From assembly GCF_025452095.1 (NCBI RefSeq), contig NZ_CP104877.1, positions 310,001 through 374,000 of the forward strand: a DNA stretch of 64,000 nucleotides, written 5' to 3'. The notes beneath the pieces were generated by a model. It was not told the DNA's origin and did not search any database. It saw only the letters and a program-made list of their open reading frames with translations. The translations under genes and the position numbers were made by a program. The number at the start of each line of letters is the position of its first letter. Position 1 is the stretch's first letter. This DNA is from Paenarthrobacter sp. JL.01a (GTDB taxonomy: Bacteria > Actinomycetota > Actinomycetes > Actinomycetales > Micrococcaceae). Shown here in pieces: positions 1-8,262 of this stretch.

Positions 1-1055
1 CACACGGCCATGATCACCAGGACCGGGATGGTCAGCAGGGTGCCGTGTACGGGGTCGTAACCCTTGGAATCCGTGAGATACGTCGGCATGTAGGAGGTCA
101 GTGCGTAGCCGACAGTGTTGGCAGCAGCAGCCAGGATCATGGCCAGCACAATCTGGCGCCAGTAAGCCTTGATGATGCCGACAGGACCCTTGGCGACAGC
201 GGCATCGTGGGACGCTGCGTCCTTGGCGCTTGCTTCCTGCGCGTCCAGGGCGGCCTGGAATTGGGGGGATTCCTCGATCTTGCTACGGAAGTACACAGCG
301 ATCAGGCCCAGGGGACCGGCGATCAGGAACGGAAGCCTCCAGCCCCACTCCTCCATGGCAGCCTGTCCAAGGGTGAGCTGCAGGATCGATACCAGGGCAG
401 CACCCAGGGCGAAGCCAATGTAGCTGCCCATATCAAGGAAGCTCGCGAAGTAGCCACGGCGCTTGTCCGGCGCGTACTCGCTCACGAACGTTGTGGCACC
501 GGCGTACTCACCTCCGGTGGAGAAGCCCTGGACGAGCTTCAGGATCACCAGCAATGCGGCGGCCCAGATGCCGATCTGCGCATAGCCGGGAAGAAGGCCG
601 ACGGCGAACGTACTTGCCGCCATCAGCATCAGTGTTGCGGCGAGCACCTTCTGGCGGCCCACCTTATCGCCGAGCCAACCGAACACGACGCCGCCGAGGG
701 GGCGTGCGATGAAGGTCGCGGCGAAAGTGCCCAGGAGGAAGAGTGTCTGGACCGACTTGTCCGCCTCGGGCAGGAAGACAGGACCCATGGTGGTGATGAG
801 GTAGCCGAAGACACCGACGTCGTACCATTCCATGGTGTTGCCGACGATGGTTCCGCCGAGTGCTTTGCGCAGCATCGGCTTGTCCACCACGTTGACGTCC
901 GATTCTTTCAACCGGCGCTTCGGGCGGAGCTTCGCTTTCTTCGCTGCGTTCTTTGATGCGTTGGTGGCGGCCGGGGTGTGGCCTGCCGATACTGTGTTTC
1001 CGGAGGCGTTCCTTGCGCCATCCGGAGAGACGGTGTTGCTTTGGTCTGTGGGCAT
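1..1055 (-). CDS. MFS metabolite:H+ symporter, 3' end outside the window
   Basis: The reading frame starts at ATG 1055 behind an AGGAG box and runs off the left edge after about 351 codons, so the C-terminus is missing. A polar, lysine-rich N-terminus of about 60 residues precedes the first membrane segment. The segment containing GNTMEWYDVGVFGYL, the loop GWLGDKVGRQKVL and the stretch QGFSTGGEYAGA are hallmarks of the metabolite:H+ symporter branch of the major facilitator superfamily (ShiA/ProP/KgtP-like). The protein should sit in the cytoplasmic membrane and import a small organic acid or osmolyte; the substrate cannot be read from the sequence. The 290 bases upstream (1056-1346) hold no gene and no clear motif. 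Confidence 0.88.
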   Translation of the reverse strand, partial: MPTDQSNTVSPDGARNASGNTVSAGHTPAATNASKNAAKKAKLRPKRRLKESDVNVVDKPMLRKALGGTIVGNTMEWYDVGVFGYLITTMGPVFLPEADKSVQTLFLLGTFAATFIARPLGGVVFGWLGDKVGRQKVLAATLMLMAASTFAVGLLPGYAQIGIWAAALLVILKLVQGFSTGGEYAGATTFVSEYAPDKRRGYFASFLDMGSYIGFALGAALVSILQLTLGQAAMEEWGWRLPFLIAGPLGLIAVYFRSKIEESPQFQAALDAQEASAKDAASHDAAVAKGPVGIIKAYWRQIVLAMILAAAANTVGYALTSYMPTYLTDSKGYDPVHGTLLTIPVLVIMAV

Positions 1056-1346
1056 TTGGGCTTCTCCTAGGGAGGTCATTTGCTTGCGACTTCTGCTGCC
1101 CCGCTCTGGGCAGGGTTTCAATTTTACGCGGTTTGGGCCTGAAACCCGAGTTGAGATCCGATTTTTGGCCCTCCCAGGGGTGCAAATTGCCTAGGTGTGT
1201 TGCATCTCATTACCGGCTTTTGCCCTGCAAGTACGCGGATGTCCTGCAGTTTTTGCCCCGCGAAGCACGTTGTTACCAAATTGTTTAGCTATGCCCACGT
1301 AACGGGCCCAACCCCGGCCCTGAAAGTGACGAATCCAGTACGGCCC

Positions 1347-2141
1347 TCAGTGACCGCCTACCACCAGTGTGGCATCCAGATCCGGGTCCGTCACCACGTC
1401 CGCAGTCAGCCCGGCCCGTGCCAGGAGCCCCGCCGTCGCGGTGGCCTGTTGCCGGGAGGTTTCCATCAGAAGCAGCCCACCCGGCGACAACCACGGAGGT
1501 GCCCCCAGCGCAACGCGACGCTGGACACCCAAACCGTCAGTGCCGCCGTCGAGCGCTGCCACCGGCTCGTAGACCCGCGCTTCCGGCGGCATCAGGCTGA
1601 TGGAATCCGTGGGGACGTACGGTGCATTGACCAGGAGCACGTCGACCCGTCCCAGCAGCCGGCGGGGGAGCGGCGTGAAGAGATCGCCCAGGTACGCAGT
1701 GCCCCCACGAGGCCCCAGGTTCCGTTGCGCGCACGCAACCGCGGCGGGGTCGATGTCGGCCGCGTGGAGTTCGCAACCGCCCAGAAGATCGTAAAGTGCG
1801 GCACCTATGGCGCCGGAGCCGCAGCAGAGGTCGACGACGACGGCACCCGTTTTGGCGGTTAACGCCGCCTGTCGCACCAAGAACTCCGTGCGACGCCGCG
1901 GCACGAAGACGCCCGGGGCAACAGCCATGCGTGTCCCGCAGAAGTCCACCCAGCCGAGGATGTGTTCCAGCGGCAGACCGCCCACCCTCAGGGCTACCAT
2001 GCGGTCCAGTTCGTCCGGATGGGCGGCAGCGTCGATCAGGAGCCGGGCCTCGTCCTCGGCGAAAACACAGCCGGCATCGCGAAGGGCGGCGACGATCAAC
2101 CTGCTCGGGCTCACGAGAGCCATGCTAATCGAGGGGTTCAC
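1347..2141 (-). CDS. PrmC-related putative protein-(glutamine-N5) methyltransferase
   Basis: This 264-residue protein has the class I SAM-methyltransferase fold. Motif I is VDLCCGSGAIG at about residues 103-113. The N-terminal GLPLEHILG and FVPRRRTE resemble the substrate-recognition part of PrmC/HemK. The catalytic tetrapeptide NPPY of true PrmC is NAPY here (residues 172-175), which is typical of the PrmC-related subfamily of unknown substrate rather than the release-factor enzyme itself. The longest frame starts at GTG 2141; ATG 2123 is an alternative, and neither has a good ribosome binding site. It is not coupled to its neighbours. Confidence 0.8.
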   Translation of the reverse strand: MNPSISMALVSPSRLIVAALRDAGCVFAEDEARLLIDAAAHPDELDRMVALRVGGLPLEHILGWVDFCGTRMAVAPGVFVPRRRTEFLVRQAALTAKTGAVVVDLCCGSGAIGAALYDLLGGCELHAADIDPAAVACAQRNLGPRGGTAYLGDLFTPLPRRLLGRVDVLLVNAPYVPTDSISLMPPEARVYEPVAALDGGTDGLGVQRRVALGAPPWLSPGGLLLMETSRQQATATAGLLARAGLTADVVTDPDLDATLVVGGH

Positions 2142-2361
2142 AAATGTGCAGGATGATGGTTAGGGTATGACGCATGGGAACACTGATTTTTGAGTAGACC
2201 AGCCGTGCTCGTACCTTGAGCATGCAGCTGCGTTTCAGATGACAAAAATCCACGCCTGTTGAGGCTTGCCTCCACGCCGTTCCCGTTGTCGACGCCTTTT
2301 TTTGAAACAAGTGTCACGGGATACGTGTCTCATCAGGACTCACACATTTTTAGGAGTCCAT

Positions 2362-2562
2362 ATGACTGCCAACCCTTCAGATGACAACAAGCTGTCCGCC
2401 TCCGGCGGCATCAAGTCCAAGCTCACTGACGCCCAACGGGCAATGCTCGCCAGGAAGTCGGGCGGCGGCGCTCCGGCCGGCTGGCAAAGCACCGGCAAGG
2501 GGCACAAGCCCACCGCTGCCAGCGGCAAGATGGCCAAGACCGAGAAGAAGGTCCGTTGGTAA
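2362..2562 (+). CDS. Small basic protein of unknown function
   Basis: A 66-residue protein starts at ATG 2362 behind a clear TAGGAG site (2351-2356). It is lysine- and alanine-rich, with a central KLTDAQRAMLARKSGGG segment and a disordered lysine-rich tail ending KKVRW. There is no signal peptide or membrane segment. The gene precedes another small protein by 50 bases, and the two probably share a transcript. I do not recognise a family with confidence; a nucleic-acid-associated or stress role would be a guess. Confidence 0.65.
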   Translation: MTANPSDDNKLSASGGIKSKLTDAQRAMLARKSGGGAPAGWQSTGKGHKPTAASGKMAKTEKKVRW

Positions 2563-2612
2563 CTCCGGCGGACAGGCCCATAGGAAAACAGGCGCACTGG
2601 AAAGGAAGAACC

Positions 2613-2873
2613 ATGACTGCGAATCACAACGCTGAGGGCATCGATCCTGAGGTTGCAAGCCACTTGGTGGAGTCCATGGACATGGCACCGATGCCCGAGA
2701 CAACAGGCATGCCCCTGGCTTTGGGAGCGGACCAAGGCAATCAATGGCCGGACGGCAACGGCAAACGCCGGCACCCGAAGGACCGCGACCAAGCCCACGG
2801 CCGCATGGGCCAGGGTGCGGCGGTAACGGCAATCCACCGGACCAGCCGTCCGCAGATGCCGCACTCGTCCTAA
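2613..2873 (+). CDS. Small hydrophilic hypothetical protein
   Basis: An 86-residue protein starts at ATG 2613 after the purine-rich site AAAGGAAG. The sequence is polar, with an acidic first half (AEGIDPEVASHLVESMDM) and a basic, histidine-containing second half. It has no membrane segment, no cysteines and no recognised domain. It lies 50 bases after the preceding small gene in the same direction. The palindromic repeat at 2902-2975 follows closely. Confidence 0.5.
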   Translation: MTANHNAEGIDPEVASHLVESMDMAPMPETTGMPLALGADQGNQWPDGNGKRRHPKDRDQAHGRMGQGAAVTAIHRTSRPQMPHSS

Positions 2874-2901
2874 CCCGTCACCGCACCCAACCGACACCCC
2901 G

Positions 2902-2975
2902 CCAGCCCAACTGGGGGACAGCAAACGCACTACTGAGGCCTCGTAGGAGCGTTAGCTGTCCCCTAGTTGGGCTGG
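2902..2975. repeat. Extragenic palindromic repeat, copy 1
   Basis: Arms 2902-2922 and 2955-2975 are inverted copies of about 21 bases with one mismatch. The left arm contains CCCAACTGGGGGACAGC and the right arm GCTGTCCCCTAGTTGGG. Pairing continues into AAACG/CGTT, which leaves a small loop. The right arm covers the end of ligD: the last codons (Gln-Pro-Asn) and the TAG stop lie in the arm. A second copy is at 53358-53423. It may act as a terminator, but no T-run follows. Confidence 0.8.
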
Positions 2976-5500
2976 GTGACGTCGGAAGGGGACTTGTCCG
3001 GGCGCCAACCCCGCCACACGGGATGACGCAGTCTGCCAGGACCAGTCCAGTTACCGAAAGTCACCTCGGCCACCAGCTCAGGTCTGACCCAGCGCGCACC
3101 GGCGGCGTCCTCCCTCGGAATGTCCTTAAAAGGCGAAGCGTCCACCGCCAGCGGTTCCAGCCGGTCCATGATCTCCCGCAGCTGCCAGTCCTTAAACCCC
3201 GTGCCCACCCTGCCTACATAGTGCAAGGCATCGCCGTCGGGAATGCCCAGGAGCAAAGCCCCGAAAGTCCCGCTCCGGGCCCCGGCTCCCGGGCGCCAAC
3301 CGCCCACCACCACTTCCTGGCTTTGCTCCAGCTTGAGCTTGATCCACGACCCGCTGCGACGACCAACGGTGTAACGGCTGTCGGCCTTCTTGGCCATGAC
3401 CCCCTCCAAGCCCAGATCGGCCGCGCTGGTCATGAGGTCCTCGACGTCGTGGTCCAGCACCGCTGACACATGGAGCGGGCATCCACCGGGCAAGCGCTCC
3501 ACGAACGCATCCAGCTTCTTGCGCCGCTCAAGCAGAGGCAGCCCGCTCAAATCCGTGCCGGCGTCGTACAGCAGATCAAAGAGCATCAGCTGTACCGGAA
3601 CCGAGGCCCGTGCCCGCTCGATGTCGGCGGCCTTGACCAGGTTCATGCGCAATTGCAGCCGGCCAAAGTCCGGCCGGGAGCCCTTGCCCAAGGCGACGAT
3701 TTCGCCGTCGGCCACAAAATCGCCATCGGGCCAGCAGACGCGGTCGGTGAGCTCGGGGTAGGTGGCCGTGAGGTCGTTCCCGTTGCGGCTCATCAGCCGG
3801 ATCCTCCCCTCGGTTCCGGTGATGATGGCCCGGATGCCATCCCATTTGAGTTCATAGAGCCAGTTGCCGCCGCGGAGATCGGCGGTTGTTCCGGAGGTAG
3901 CCAGCATGGGGGCGTAATCGCGCATGGGTTGCGGCTCCGGTTCACGCGGCGTGGCAGCAGGCTTGGCAGCAGGCGTTGCTTTGACGCTCCGCTTGCCGCC
4001 CGGCTGCTCCTTCATCAGGTGGATCAGCCATCGGTCACCCGTATTGATCAGGGCCAACCGCTTAGTCCCGCCGAGACCACCGCCGGGCTCGCCCGTGAGC
4101 GTCGCGATGACCTCCTTGTCATCGCGCCACTTCTCGCACGTGAACTCGCCGCGGTCCCAAATGGTCATGGTCCCGGCCCCGTACTCACCCTTCGGAATCA
4201 CTCCAGCGAAGGTTGCGTACTCCATCGGGTGGTCCTCCGTATGGACGGCCAGGTTGTTCCGGTCCGGCGTTTCCGGGACTCCGCGCGGGAGAGCCCAAGA
4301 AGCCAGTACGCCGTTGTGTTCCAGCCGCAGGTCCAGGTGGTACCGGCGTGCATGATGCTCCTGGATCACGAAGATGCCACCGGGCGGTGCCGGGTCGCCG
4401 GGTTTGGGCTGCCCGGCTGACGTTCCGTTGGACACCGGTGTCGAAGCAGCCGACGACGACGGGAACGGCTCCGGGGTTTTCTCCGGATCGCGCATCCCGA
4501 CGTACTTGGCGAGACGGTTCTCGACCGTCACCGCGCGCTCGCGGGCGCCGGCCGACCTGCCGGGAGTACCGCCGTCGTCGTTCCCGTCCTCGGTGTGGGG
4601 CGGCAGGTGCCGTTCCGAAATGGGGGCGAAGTGGTCCTCGCCCGTGCTGACCCGCTCCATCACTTCCGTGTAGTCAAGGTGGTCCAGGTCAGGGTCCCCA
4701 AGTTCCTGCCACGTGCGCGGCGCGGCAACGGTTGGAAAGGCGCGGCCGCGCAGCGAGTACGGGACGATGGTGGTCTTGTTCCCGCTGTTCTGGCTCCAGT
4801 CCACCAGGACCTTGCCCTTGCGCAGGGACTTCTTCATGTCGCTGACCACGAGATCGGGGTGGTCCGTTTCCAGCGCCCGCGCGAGCTCGTGGGCGAAAGC
4901 GGAGACTTGCTCGGACTTCAGGGTGCCGTCCAGCCCCGTATACAGATGGATGCCTTTGCTCCCGCTGGTAACAGGGACGGGCTCCATCCCCATGTCCTGC
5001 AGGATGGAGCGTGCCAGCATGGCAACTTCCACGCACTCCGGCAGGCCCGCGCCGGGGCCTGGATCGAGGTCCAACACAAAGCGGTCGGGCCGCAGTGGCT
5101 TCCCGGAAGCATCCACCTGCCACTGCGGGACGTGGATCTCCAGGGACGCAATCTGCGCCATCCACGTGAGGGTCGCCAGGTTGTTCACCATGGGATAGAC
5201 GTTGATGTGGTCCGAATGCTGGATGGCGGCCCGGGGAATCCAGCGTGGTGCGGAGTCCTCCAGGTTCTTCTGGAAGAACACCTCACCGGGATGTTCGGCC
5301 GTGCCCACGCCGTTGACCCAGCGTTTGCGCGTCACCGGCCTGTTGGCCGCAGCGGGGATGAGGAAAGGGGCCACGGTGGCGTAGTACTCAAGGACCTCAG
5401 CCTTGGTGGTCCCGGTTTCCGGGTAGATGATTTTGCCCAGGTTGGTGAGGGTGAGTTCGTGGCCTTCCACGTTCACCCGCTCCTGCTGCTTGCCTGCCAC
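2963..5500 (-). CDS. ligD: Multifunctional ATP-dependent DNA ligase LigD (Pol-PE-Lig)
   Basis: An 845-residue non-homologous end-joining enzyme with three domains in the actinobacterial order. The primase-polymerase is at about 1-300, with catalytic aspartates in LDLDPGPG (D144, D146). The 3'-phosphoesterase is at about 370-490, with the metal-binding HARRYHLDLRLEHNG stretch. The ATP-dependent ligase is at about 525-845, with the AMP-accepting lysine in ELKWDGIRA (K552). The start is GTG behind GGAGGAG. It is divergent from ku with only 38 bases between starts, as expected for a two-gene repair unit in which Ku recruits LigD to DNA ends. The last codons and TAG stop lie in a palindromic repeat. 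Confidence 0.97.
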   Translation of the reverse strand: MAGKQQERVNVEGHELTLTNLGKIIYPETGTTKAEVLEYYATVAPFLIPAAANRPVTRKRWVNGVGTAEHPGEVFFQKNLEDSAPRWIPRAAIQHSDHINVYPMVNNLATLTWMAQIASLEIHVPQWQVDASGKPLRPDRFVLDLDPGPGAGLPECVEVAMLARSILQDMGMEPVPVTSGSKGIHLYTGLDGTLKSEQVSAFAHELARALETDHPDLVVSDMKKSLRKGKVLVDWSQNSGNKTTIVPYSLRGRAFPTVAAPRTWQELGDPDLDHLDYTEVMERVSTGEDHFAPISERHLPPHTEDGNDDGGTPGRSAGARERAVTVENRLAKYVGMRDPEKTPEPFPSSSAASTPVSNGTSAGQPKPGDPAPPGGIFVIQEHHARRYHLDLRLEHNGVLASWALPRGVPETPDRNNLAVHTEDHPMEYATFAGVIPKGEYGAGTMTIWDRGEFTCEKWRDDKEVIATLTGEPGGGLGGTKRLALINTGDRWLIHLMKEQPGGKRSVKATPAAKPAATPREPEPQPMRDYAPMLATSGTTADLRGGNWLYELKWDGIRAIITGTEGRIRLMSRNGNDLTATYPELTDRVCWPDGDFVADGEIVALGKGSRPDFGRLQLRMNLVKAADIERARASVPVQLMLFDLLYDAGTDLSGLPLLERRKKLDAFVERLPGGCPLHVSAVLDHDVEDLMTSAADLGLEGVMAKKADSRYTVGRRSGSWIKLKLEQSQEVVVGGWRPGAGARSGTFGALLLGIPDGDALHYVGRVGTGFKDWQLREIMDRLEPLAVDASPFKDIPREDAAGARWVRPELVAEVTFGNWTGPGRLRHPVWRGWRPDKSPSDVTQPN

Positions 5501-5538
5501 CTCTTCTCCTCCGCTGTGTTGTGCTGTTGACTGGGTGC

Positions 5539-6405
5539 ATGAGGGCTATATGGAAGGGATCTATCGCGTTCGGTCTGGTCAACGTACCAGTGAAGCTATA
5601 CAGTGCCACGGAGGATCACGATATTGGCCTGCACCAAGTCCACAATAAGGACGGCGGGCGCATTCGGTACCAGCGCAAATGCGAAATTTGCAGTGAAGTT
5701 GTTGCTTACGAGGATATTGACAAGGCCTACGAGGAAGAAGGCCGCACGGTGGTCCTCACCGCCGCCGAGTTGAAGTCCCTGCCTGAGGAAAACAGCCGCG
5801 AAATCGAGGTGGTGGAGTTCATTCCCGCCGAGCAGCTGGACCCGATCATGTACGAGCGCAGCTACTTCCTGGAACCGGATTCCAAGTCTCCCAAGGCCTA
5901 CATGCTGCTGCGGCAAACGCTGGAGGACACGGACAGGATCGCGATCGTCCAGTACGCGCTCCGCCAGAAAACCAGACTGGGTGCCCTGCGCGTGCGCGGT
6001 GACGTGCTGCTGCTGCAGGCCCTCCTGTGGGGTGATGAGGTGCGCGAAGCCAAGTTCCCGTCCCTGGAAACGGACATCAAGATCTCCGACAAGGAACTGG
6101 AAATGTCGTCCGCCCTGGTGGAATCCATGGCCCATGATTTCGATCCCGATGAATACACGGACGACTACCAGGCCCAGCTGAAGACGCTCATCGAAGCCAA
6201 GCTGGAAAAGGGCGAGGCGCTCGATACCGAGGCCACCTTCGGCAACGTCGAAGGCGAAGGCGAGGGCGGCGACGTCATCGACCTCATGGAGGCACTCAAG
6301 CGAAGCCTGGACAAGAAGCGCGGCAAGGAAAAAGCGTCCGACGACGACGCTGCCGCCAGCAAAGCCGACAGCAAGCCAAAGGCGCGGGCCAAGAAAAAGG
6401 CGTGA
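5539..6405 (+). CDS. ku: Ku DNA end-binding protein
   Basis: A 288-residue bacterial Ku. The start is set at ATG 5539, giving the canonical MRAIWKGSIAFGLVNVPVK; an upstream in-frame start would add six residues. The core forms the ring-shaped homodimer that threads onto double-strand ends. The C-terminus after residue 240 is an acidic then lysine-rich tail ending KARAKKKA, of the kind that binds DNA and LigD in actinobacterial Ku. No Shine-Dalgarno sequence precedes the start, so translation may begin on a leaderless or very short leader. A strong stem-loop follows. Confidence 0.97.
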   Translation: MRAIWKGSIAFGLVNVPVKLYSATEDHDIGLHQVHNKDGGRIRYQRKCEICSEVVAYEDIDKAYEEEGRTVVLTAAELKSLPEENSREIEVVEFIPAEQLDPIMYERSYFLEPDSKSPKAYMLLRQTLEDTDRIAIVQYALRQKTRLGALRVRGDVLLLQALLWGDEVREAKFPSLETDIKISDKELEMSSALVESMAHDFDPDEYTDDYQAQLKTLIEAKLEKGEALDTEATFGNVEGEGEGGDVIDLMEALKRSLDKKRGKEKASDDDAAASKADSKPKARAKKKA

Positions 6406-6409
6406 ACCG

Positions 6410-6439
6410 CCGTCGGGCGCCTTGAGGGGCGCCCGACGG
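6410..6439. terminator. Stem-loop between convergent ku and ABC permease gene
   Basis: Perfect 12-base arms at 6410-6421 (CCGTCGGGCGCC) and 6428-6439 flank a 6-base loop. It begins four bases after the ku stop and ends 13 bases before the permease stop, so it can serve both directions. There is no clear T-run. Confidence 0.65.
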
Positions 6440-6451
6440 TCGGCGCTCGCG

Positions 6452-7288
6452 TCAGCCCTTTACTGAACCCGCGGTCAGTCCCTGGACAATGAACTTGCTG
6501 GCAAAAGCGAAGATCACCAGCGTCGGTACCACCGTCAACACCGCGGCAGCGGACATGGAACCCCAATCGATGTTGAAGCTGGAGATAAAGCCGGCCAACG
6601 CCGTCGGGATGGTTTTGTTGCTGTCGCTGTTCATCAAGGTCACCGACAAGAACAGCTCGTTCCAGCAGTTGACGAAGTTGAACACAAAACTCGCCGCGAT
6701 ACCGGGCATCATCACCGGAACGATCACCCTGAAAAGCGCGCCCAGCCTGGAACAGCCATCGATCATGGCGGCCTCTTCCAACGCGTCGGGGACGTTCTCG
6801 AAGAAGCCGCGCAGCATGATGGTGCAGAACGGGATGCAGATGGCGATGTAGATCAGGATCAGGCCTGTCTTCGAATCCACCAAGCCGAAATCGGTCATCA
6901 TCAGGTACAGCGGACCCAGGGCGATGAACCCCGGGATCATTTGTGTAATGAGGAACGCGCCCAGAACTGCGCCTCGCCCGGAGAACTGGAACCGGGCCAG
7001 GACATACGCGGAGAGCAGTGAGATGAGCGTCGCCACCGACGCCGCAACCAGCGCCACCACCAGGCTGTTGAGCATGTATTGGCCGAAGTCGGACTTCGTG
7101 AAAAGCCCGACATAGTTGTCCAGGGACAACTGCCGTGGCCAGTAATCCAGGGGCAGCGAGTAGATGGCGCCCGGTTCCTTGAGGGACGTCACCACGATCC
7201 AGTACAGCGGAAAGACAGTGACGATCAGGCAAAGGCTGAGGAAAACCACTTTTGAAATGCGGCCCGTGAGCGTCGGAGTGTTGATCAT
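6452..7288 (-). CDS. Carbohydrate ABC transporter permease (MalG-type)
   Basis: A 278-residue inner-membrane permease with six predicted membrane segments. The coupling loop EEAAMIDGCSRLGALFRVIVP is the EAA signature of family-1 carbohydrate importers. The start ATG 7288 overlaps the stop of the upstream permease by four bases (ATGA), so the two subunits are translationally coupled. It is the last gene of the aminotransferase/SBP/permease/permease operon. No ATP-binding subunit is encoded here, so the transporter probably uses a shared MsiK/UgpC-type ATPase encoded elsewhere. Confidence 0.93.
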   Translation of the reverse strand: MINTPTLTGRISKVVFLSLCLIVTVFPLYWIVVTSLKEPGAIYSLPLDYWPRQLSLDNYVGLFTKSDFGQYMLNSLVVALVAASVATLISLLSAYVLARFQFSGRGAVLGAFLITQMIPGFIALGPLYLMMTDFGLVDSKTGLILIYIAICIPFCTIMLRGFFENVPDALEEAAMIDGCSRLGALFRVIVPVMMPGIAASFVFNFVNCWNELFLSVTLMNSDSNKTIPTALAGFISSFNIDWGSMSAAAVLTVVPTLVIFAFASKFIVQGLTAGSVKG

Positions 7289-8256
7289 CGGTCTGCCTTT
7301 CGAAAACGGACGGCCATGAGGTAGAAGGCTGCGAAAAGCATGAGGGTGACCATGACGATCAATCCCAGGGCGGACGCCTTGCCGTAGTCGCCTTCCTGGG
7401 TAATTTTGATCATGTACGTGGTGATGATGTGCGTTTGGTCGGCCGGACCTCCGCCGGTCATCGCGAAAATGATGTCCGGGAAGTTGAAGATCCAAATCAC
7501 CCGCAACAGGATGGTCAACGCCAGCGTGGTGGAGATGCTCGGCAGCGTGATGCTGAAGAACGTCCGAACCTTGCCTGCACCATCCAAAGCGGCGGCCTCG
7601 TACATCTCGTCCGACACCGACTGCAGGGCGGCAAGGATCATGATGGCGAAGAACGTCACGCCGTACCAGATGTTGGCGATGATGATCGCGGTCATGGCGA
7701 AGCCGGGATCCGACAACCACGGAATGGGCGAACTGATCAGCCCGGCCTTCATCAGGAGGTCATTGACAACGCCGAATTCCGCGTTGAACATCCACCGAAA
7801 CAGCATGCCGATGAGAAAGCCGGAGACCGCCCAGGGGAAGAAGATCATGGCCTGGTACGCCCCGCGCATCCGGAACCGCCGCTTCAGGAACAGTGCCACG
7901 GCGAACCCGATGACTACCTGCGGGACCAGCGAGCCGATAACCCACACCACGGTATTGCGGACGATCGTTCCGAACTCCGGAGCATCGAACAGGCTCTGGA
8001 AGTTCCCGAAGCCAATCCACGAGGTATCGGAAAGATCATTCAGGTTCCAGTTCCGGAACGCCATCTGGCTGCCGGCGATCATGGGGTAGTACGTGAAGAT
8101 CCCCACGAACACCGCGGCCGGAGCCAGGAAGGCCAGCAAGGTCATTGCTGTCCGGCCGTTGAAGCGTCTCTTGGACGAGCTGCCCCTGCCCGGCTCCGGC
8201 CGCGCGGCTTTCCGCCCCGATGGGGGCGGTGCGGCCTTCTTGACGTCGAGAGTCAC
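7285..8256 (-). CDS. Carbohydrate ABC transporter permease (MalF-type)
   Basis: A 323-residue permease with a proline- and lysine-rich cytoplasmic N-terminus of about 35 residues, then a membrane segment containing LLAFLAPAAVFVGIFTYYP. The EAA loop is EAAALDGAGKVRTFFSITLP. It pairs with the following permease to form the membrane channel. The start GTG 8256 lies six bases after the stop of the binding-protein gene, and its stop overlaps the next start. The substrate is not evident. Confidence 0.93.
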   Translation of the reverse strand: MTLDVKKAAPPPSGRKAARPEPGRGSSSKRRFNGRTAMTLLAFLAPAAVFVGIFTYYPMIAGSQMAFRNWNLNDLSDTSWIGFGNFQSLFDAPEFGTIVRNTVVWVIGSLVPQVVIGFAVALFLKRRFRMRGAYQAMIFFPWAVSGFLIGMLFRWMFNAEFGVVNDLLMKAGLISSPIPWLSDPGFAMTAIIIANIWYGVTFFAIMILAALQSVSDEMYEAAALDGAGKVRTFFSITLPSISTTLALTILLRVIWIFNFPDIIFAMTGGGPADQTHIITTYMIKITQEGDYGKASALGLIVMVTLMLFAAFYLMAVRFRKADR

Positions 8257-8262
8257 CGGAGG

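Noticed and set aside
45..956. A 303-codon open frame on the plus strand
   Set aside because: It is antisense to the truncated MFS transporter, which has clear symporter motifs and a ribosome binding site.
1056..1346. Possible riboswitch or small gene between the MFS and PrmC-like genes
   Set aside because: No conserved structure, start with ribosome binding site, or coding-like third-position bias could be seen.
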